From positions 68,632 to 132,631 of the forward strand of contig DAOTTY010000081.1 of the NCBI GenBank assembly GCA_034437575.1: a DNA stretch of 64,000 bases. Direction: 5' to 3'. Position numbers and translations under genes: made by a program. This stretch comes from DAOTTY01 sp034437575 (lineage in GTDB: Bacteria > Chloroflexota > Anaerolineae > Aggregatilineales > Phototrophicaceae). The notes beneath the pieces are model-generated. The model worked only from the letters and a program-made list of their open reading frames with translations. It did not search any database and was not told the origin of the DNA. Below, piece after piece: positions 60,972-64,000 of the stretch (within the stretch, counting starts at the first letter, position 1; every line of letters begins with the position of its first letter).

Positions 60972-62603
60972 ATGGCTGTCACCTCGACAGAGACACAACC
61001 TATCTCGCAGCAGTCCGCCAGCGTTTCTGAACAGTCCAATCGCTATCTGTACATCATGGCTTTCACCACTGGCATGACCGCTCTCGCCATCGAAATATCA
61101 GCATCCCGATTGCTGGGCAATGTGTTTGGCACCAGCAATCTGGTGTGGGCCAACATTATTGGCTTGATGCTGCTCTACCTGACGGTTGGCTACTTCATCG
61201 GCGGTTGGCTGGCAGACCGATCCCCAAAGCGCGTTACGCTGTATCGCATTGTGCTGTGGGCTGCGTTTTTAAGCAGCATGACCCCCCTCGCAGCCAATCC
61301 TGTGTTACGAGTTGCATCCTGGGCTGTCGTCCAGTTGAACGGACAGTTGGTCGTGGGGTCATTTCTAGCGGTGCTGCTGCTTTTTTCTGTTCCCGTCACC
61401 CTGCTGGGCACCGTCTCACCTTTTGTGATACGCCTGACCCTCGACTCAGTTGAAGACGCTGGACGCATCTCCGGCAGAATTTACGCCGTGAGTACGCTGG
61501 GCAGCCTTGTTGGGACGTTTTTGCCTGTGCTGGTTCTCACACCGCTTATCGGCACCGTCCAGACCTTCTTGTTTTTCTCCGCGCTGCTTTTCATCGTCGC
61601 TATAATCGGCTTATGGCAAGAGCGAGGCCGACCCAGCCTGACGAATCTCTGGATGGTCTTTGCTGTTGTCGTTCTGACCACCTTCACCGTCAATATTCAA
61701 ACCCATGCCCCCATTAGCGACGATTTTGCAATCATCCACGAAGAAGAAAGCGCATATAACTACATTCAGGTTCAGGAAGGAGCAGGGGGTCACAGACTGC
61801 TGCTGCTGAATGAAGGCCAGGGCTTTCACAGCCAGTGGCACCCGGAGCAAGTCATCTACTACCGTACCTGGAGCTATTTCCTCATCGGCCCGTATTTCAA
61901 CACGCCGCCTTATACACCCGCTGATGTAGATTCGATGGCCCTCATTGGGCTGGCTGCTGGGACGATTCCCCGCCAGTACATCACCGTTTACGGCGATGTC
62001 CCGATTGACGGGGTTGAAATTGACCCCGGCATTGTGGAAGTAGGCGCGGAGTACTTCCAGATGAATGCCGAGTACATGCCTAGTCTTAACGTACAGGTGC
62101 AGGATGGGCGTTGGGCGCTGAATCAGTCAGATCGTGCATACAGCGTAATCGCTGTAGACGCCTACCGCCCGCCCTATATTCCCTGGCACCTGACGACTGT
62201 TGAGTTCTTCCAGGAAGCTGATACCCATTTGCAAGACGACGGCGTTGTCATCATCAATGTGGGCCGCACCCAAACGGATCGTCGTCTGGTTAACGCGATG
62301 ACCGCCACGCTGCTGGAAGTTTTTCCGTCCGTTCACACAATGGATGTACCCAACACCCTCAATACGATCCTGGTCGCAACGCGACAGCCTACACAACCCG
62401 AAAACCTGAGTGCGAATCTGGCCGCTCTTCCCCCAGATGCTCACCCAATTTTGCCAGATATGTTGAATCGTGGTGTGGATGCCCTTGTACAGACGACACC
62501 ATCTGACCTTGTTTTTACAGATAACCATGCCCCCGTCGAACTGCTCGTGGACTCAATCGTGATAAACTTCTTGTTTGAGGGCAATTTGGACACATTGCGT
62601 TAA
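60972..62603 (+). CDS. Membrane protein with a spermidine-synthase-like domain
   Basis: A 543-residue protein. The N-terminal 230 residues contain about seven helices (ALAIEISASRLLGNVFGTSN, LVWANIIGLMLLYLTVGYFIGG and others). The C-terminal 270 residues resemble the spermidine-synthase Rossmann fold: ALIGLAAGTIPRQY, the acidic DGVEIDPGIVEVGAEYF, and SVIAVDAYRPPYIPWHLTT. This fused architecture is common and its substrate is usually unknown. ATG 60972 has AGGA upstream; the frame extends into the DUF58 gene without domain support. Polyamine synthesis is not implied. Confidence 0.87.
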   Translation: MAVTSTETQPISQQSASVSEQSNRYLYIMAFTTGMTALAIEISASRLLGNVFGTSNLVWANIIGLMLLYLTVGYFIGGWLADRSPKRVTLYRIVLWAAFLSSMTPLAANPVLRVASWAVVQLNGQLVVGSFLAVLLLFSVPVTLLGTVSPFVIRLTLDSVEDAGRISGRIYAVSTLGSLVGTFLPVLVLTPLIGTVQTFLFFSALLFIVAIIGLWQERGRPSLTNLWMVFAVVVLTTFTVNIQTHAPISDDFAIIHEEESAYNYIQVQEGAGGHRLLLLNEGQGFHSQWHPEQVIYYRTWSYFLIGPYFNTPPYTPADVDSMALIGLAAGTIPRQYITVYGDVPIDGVEIDPGIVEVGAEYFQMNAEYMPSLNVQVQDGRWALNQSDRAYSVIAVDAYRPPYIPWHLTTVEFFQEADTHLQDDGVVIINVGRTQTDRRLVNAMTATLLEVFPSVHTMDVPNTLNTILVATRQPTQPENLSANLAALPPDAHPILPDMLNRGVDALVQTTPSDLVFTDNHAPVELLVDSIVINFLFEGNLDTLR

Positions 62604-62608
62604 GGACG

Positions 62609-63382
62609 TTGACATTGACTTCCAAACCTACATGGCTGCTCGCCGTGGCACAGCTTGCACGCGCTGTCATTGTTCTAGCCGTACCCATCATACTGACCAT
62701 GTTCGTGGTGCGCCTCGTGATGACACCTGCCTTCATGCAGTTTGAGTACACCCGGCCTGGCTTCCCAGCCGATTTGTACGGCTTCACGACCGAGGAACGC
62801 CTCCAATACGGCCCTATTCTGACCGAATATCTACTCAATGATGAAAACATCCTGTTCCTTGCAGATCAGCGTCTTCCCCGCGACCGCGTACCGCCGGATG
62901 TGTGCATCATCGCGGCTGAGGATGATACCCTCTGCCATATGTTCAACGAACGTGAACTGCGTCATATGGTGGATGTCAAAGTGGTTGCCCGCGCTGCCCT
63001 CCGCATTGGCTGGATCAGTGCATGGGTGATAGTGGGTGCGGGCACTTTCCTGTTCCTGAGTGACCGTAAGCTCTTCTGGCAGAGCTTCCTGGGCGGTGGG
63101 GGCCTTACTCTCACCCTGATTATTGCCATTATCGCTGGTGCATTACTGGCCTGGGATGCTTTCTTTACGGGCTTTCACACTATTTTCTTCGAGGGAGATA
63201 GCTGGTTATTTCGCTTCTCAGACACGCTCATTCGTCTCTTCCCGGAGCAGTTCTGGTTTGATGCGGCAGTTGTGGTGGGTGCAACAACCCCCCTGCTGGC
63301 CCTGCTCATTGTGATTATTGCCGGGTTTCAGTTATTTGTTCGCCAGTTCGACACGGTGCCTCCCTCTGAACAGGCTGATTGA
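62609..63382 (+). CDS. DUF1461 (TIGR01906-like) integral membrane protein
   Basis: A 257-residue membrane protein with four hydrophobic helices and an external loop after the first. The signature-like parts are YGFTTEERLQYGPILTEYLL, ERELRHMVDVKVVARAALR and WDAFFTGFHTIFFEGDSWLF, which match the DUF1461/TIGR01906 family as I know it. Function is unknown. TTG 62609 opens the frame, but TTG 62615, 8 nt after AAGGA, is the better start. It lies 5 nt after the spermidine-synthase-like gene and directly before yvcK. Confidence 0.82.
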   Translation: MTLTSKPTWLLAVAQLARAVIVLAVPIILTMFVVRLVMTPAFMQFEYTRPGFPADLYGFTTEERLQYGPILTEYLLNDENILFLADQRLPRDRVPPDVCIIAAEDDTLCHMFNERELRHMVDVKVVARAALRIGWISAWVIVGAGTFLFLSDRKLFWQSFLGGGGLTLTLIIAIIAGALLAWDAFFTGFHTIFFEGDSWLFRFSDTLIRLFPEQFWFDAAVVVGATTPLLALLIVIIAGFQLFVRQFDTVPPSEQAD

Positions 63383-63383
63383 G

Positions 63384-64000
63384 ATGAAGCATGACCTCTC
63401 ACAGTTGCTAGGCTGGCTGTTGACGCTGCTGGCCTTGGTGGTTAGTACGGCTGCCCTGTGGACCGCGTTTGTACTTGATGCCCTCTCTACACCCATTTGG
63501 CCGGGTGTGCTGACGCTGACATCCCTCGCGGTTTTTGCGGCCTTGTTGCATACCCTGCGCCGCATACCCAACACCAGGCCCACCCCCTTAGAGTCCTTCC
63601 GCTTGCGTGGTCCGCGTATCGTCGTGATGGGTGGTGGAACAGGGCTGCCGTCAGTGCTGCGCGGCTTGAAAAACCACACCAGCGATCTGACGGCGGTTGT
63701 TACTGTCGCTGACGATGGTGGCAGCTCTGGGCGTTTACGTCGGGACCTGGGTGTACTGCCGCCGGGTGACCTGCGTAATAACATCGTCGCCCTGGCAGAC
63801 GACGAAAGTCTAATGGCGAAGCTGTTCCAATTTCGCTTCACAGAAGGCGACTTAAAAGGCCATGCTTTCGGTAACTTGTTCATCAGTGCATTGGCCAGTG
63901 TCACAGAGGGCGGCCTGGAAACCGCACTGGTAGAAACGGGCCGCGTCCTCAACATTCAGGGCCGCGTGCTGCCGTCTACCCTCCAGGATGTGAATTTGCA
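63384..64000 (+). CDS. yvcK: YvcK/CofD-like protein with N-terminal membrane anchor (partial)
   Basis: The first 205 residues of a gene that runs off the window. After about 70 residues with two hydrophobic helices (LLGWLLTLLALVVSTAALW and VLTLTSLAVFAALLHTL), the YvcK core begins: RIVVMGGGTGLPSVLRGLK, VTVADDGGSSGRLRRDLG, PPGDLRNNIVALAD, GHAFGNLFISAL. YvcK proteins bind UDP-N-acetylglucosamine and affect cell shape and carbon use; CofD relatives make F420. ATG 63384 follows the DUF1461 stop by 1 nt. The anchor is unusual compared with the soluble YvcK of Bacillus. Confidence 0.9.
   Translation, partial: MKHDLSQLLGWLLTLLALVVSTAALWTAFVLDALSTPIWPGVLTLTSLAVFAALLHTLRRIPNTRPTPLESFRLRGPRIVVMGGGTGLPSVLRGLKNHTSDLTAVVTVADDGGSSGRLRRDLGVLPPGDLRNNIVALADDESLMAKLFQFRFTEGDLKGHAFGNLFISALASVTEGGLETALVETGRVLNIQGRVLPSTLQDVNL

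Noticed and set aside
63332..63955. 207-codon open frame on the minus strand
   Set aside because: Antisense to the YvcK gene; Ser/Arg-rich sequence typical of a shadow frame.
1..64000. CRISPR arrays, prophage, insertion sequences, rRNA and antiviral systems
   Set aside because: None of the expected repeats, transposases, integrases or structural RNAs was seen on either strand; the window is core chromosome with envelope and signalling genes.

Overview
This window looks like chromosomal housekeeping DNA of a bacterium, most likely a member of the Chloroflexota (Anaerolineae-like). That placement is inferred from gene content: an LL-diaminopimelate-aminotransferase-like enzyme, a type 2 (FMN) isopentenyl-diphosphate isomerase, TrmFO, a HisZ-like protein beside HisG, a lone BchI/ChlI-type ATPase, a 7TM-GAF-PAS histidine kinase, many secreted SH3b/PKD/TolB-propeller lipoproteins, and GTG/TTG starts. 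No rRNA, phage, insertion sequence, transposon or CRISPR array was recognised. Gene density is high and many neighbours overlap by 1 or 4 nt.

Layout. 1-2.6 kb: end of a propeller protein, a LysM/M23 lipoprotein and an SH3b protein. 2.6-3.8 kb (minus): an A-type Fe-S carrier behind a SufR-like Fe-S-sensing regulator. 3.9-10.9 kb: amino-acid biosynthesis (pheA, asd, hisD, an unassigned APH-fold kinase; convergent hisZ-hisG). 11.1-19.6 kb: SH3b proteins, a lone receiver, YigZ, tRNA-Glu, smpB, a C-terminal processing protease, a REC-GAF-histidine kinase and a TPR-membrane protein. 19.7-28.2 kb: tRNA-Leu, plsX-fabF, trmFO, aminotransferase, hflX, small membrane protein, acetyltransferase, secreted propeller. 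28.3-36.4 kb: a two-component operon divergent from two large surface lipoproteins. 36.4-42.7 kb: a polysaccharide locus with a glycosidase-like/O-antigen polymerase fusion, a second polymerase/ligase, GtrA and a glycosyltransferase. 42.9-48.6 kb: acpP, a BchI-like ATPase with a membrane protein, fni, a polyprenyl synthetase and hemW. 48.7-55.2 kb: a Ser/Thr kinase-PP2C-VWA-FHA signalling cassette, a small unknown gene behind a repeat-rich promoter, an OmpR-type regulator and the remains of an hsp20 gene. 55.2-58.4 kb (minus): an adenosine-deaminase-like protein without its metal ligands, pyrG behind a strong terminator/attenuator, and a roadblock/LC7 protein. 58.7-64 kb: MoxR, DUF58, a spermidine-synthase-like membrane protein, DUF1461, and the start of a membrane-anchored YvcK.

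The most notable signals are: the glycosidase-like/Wzy fusion with an apparently changed nucleophile; the kinase/phosphatase/J-VWA/zinc-ribbon-FHA cassette; the hsp20 pseudogene, visible only by joining three frames; the deaminase-family protein lacking catalytic residues; and the terminator pressed against the pyrG start codon. All family assignments come from reading motifs by eye; no database search was run.
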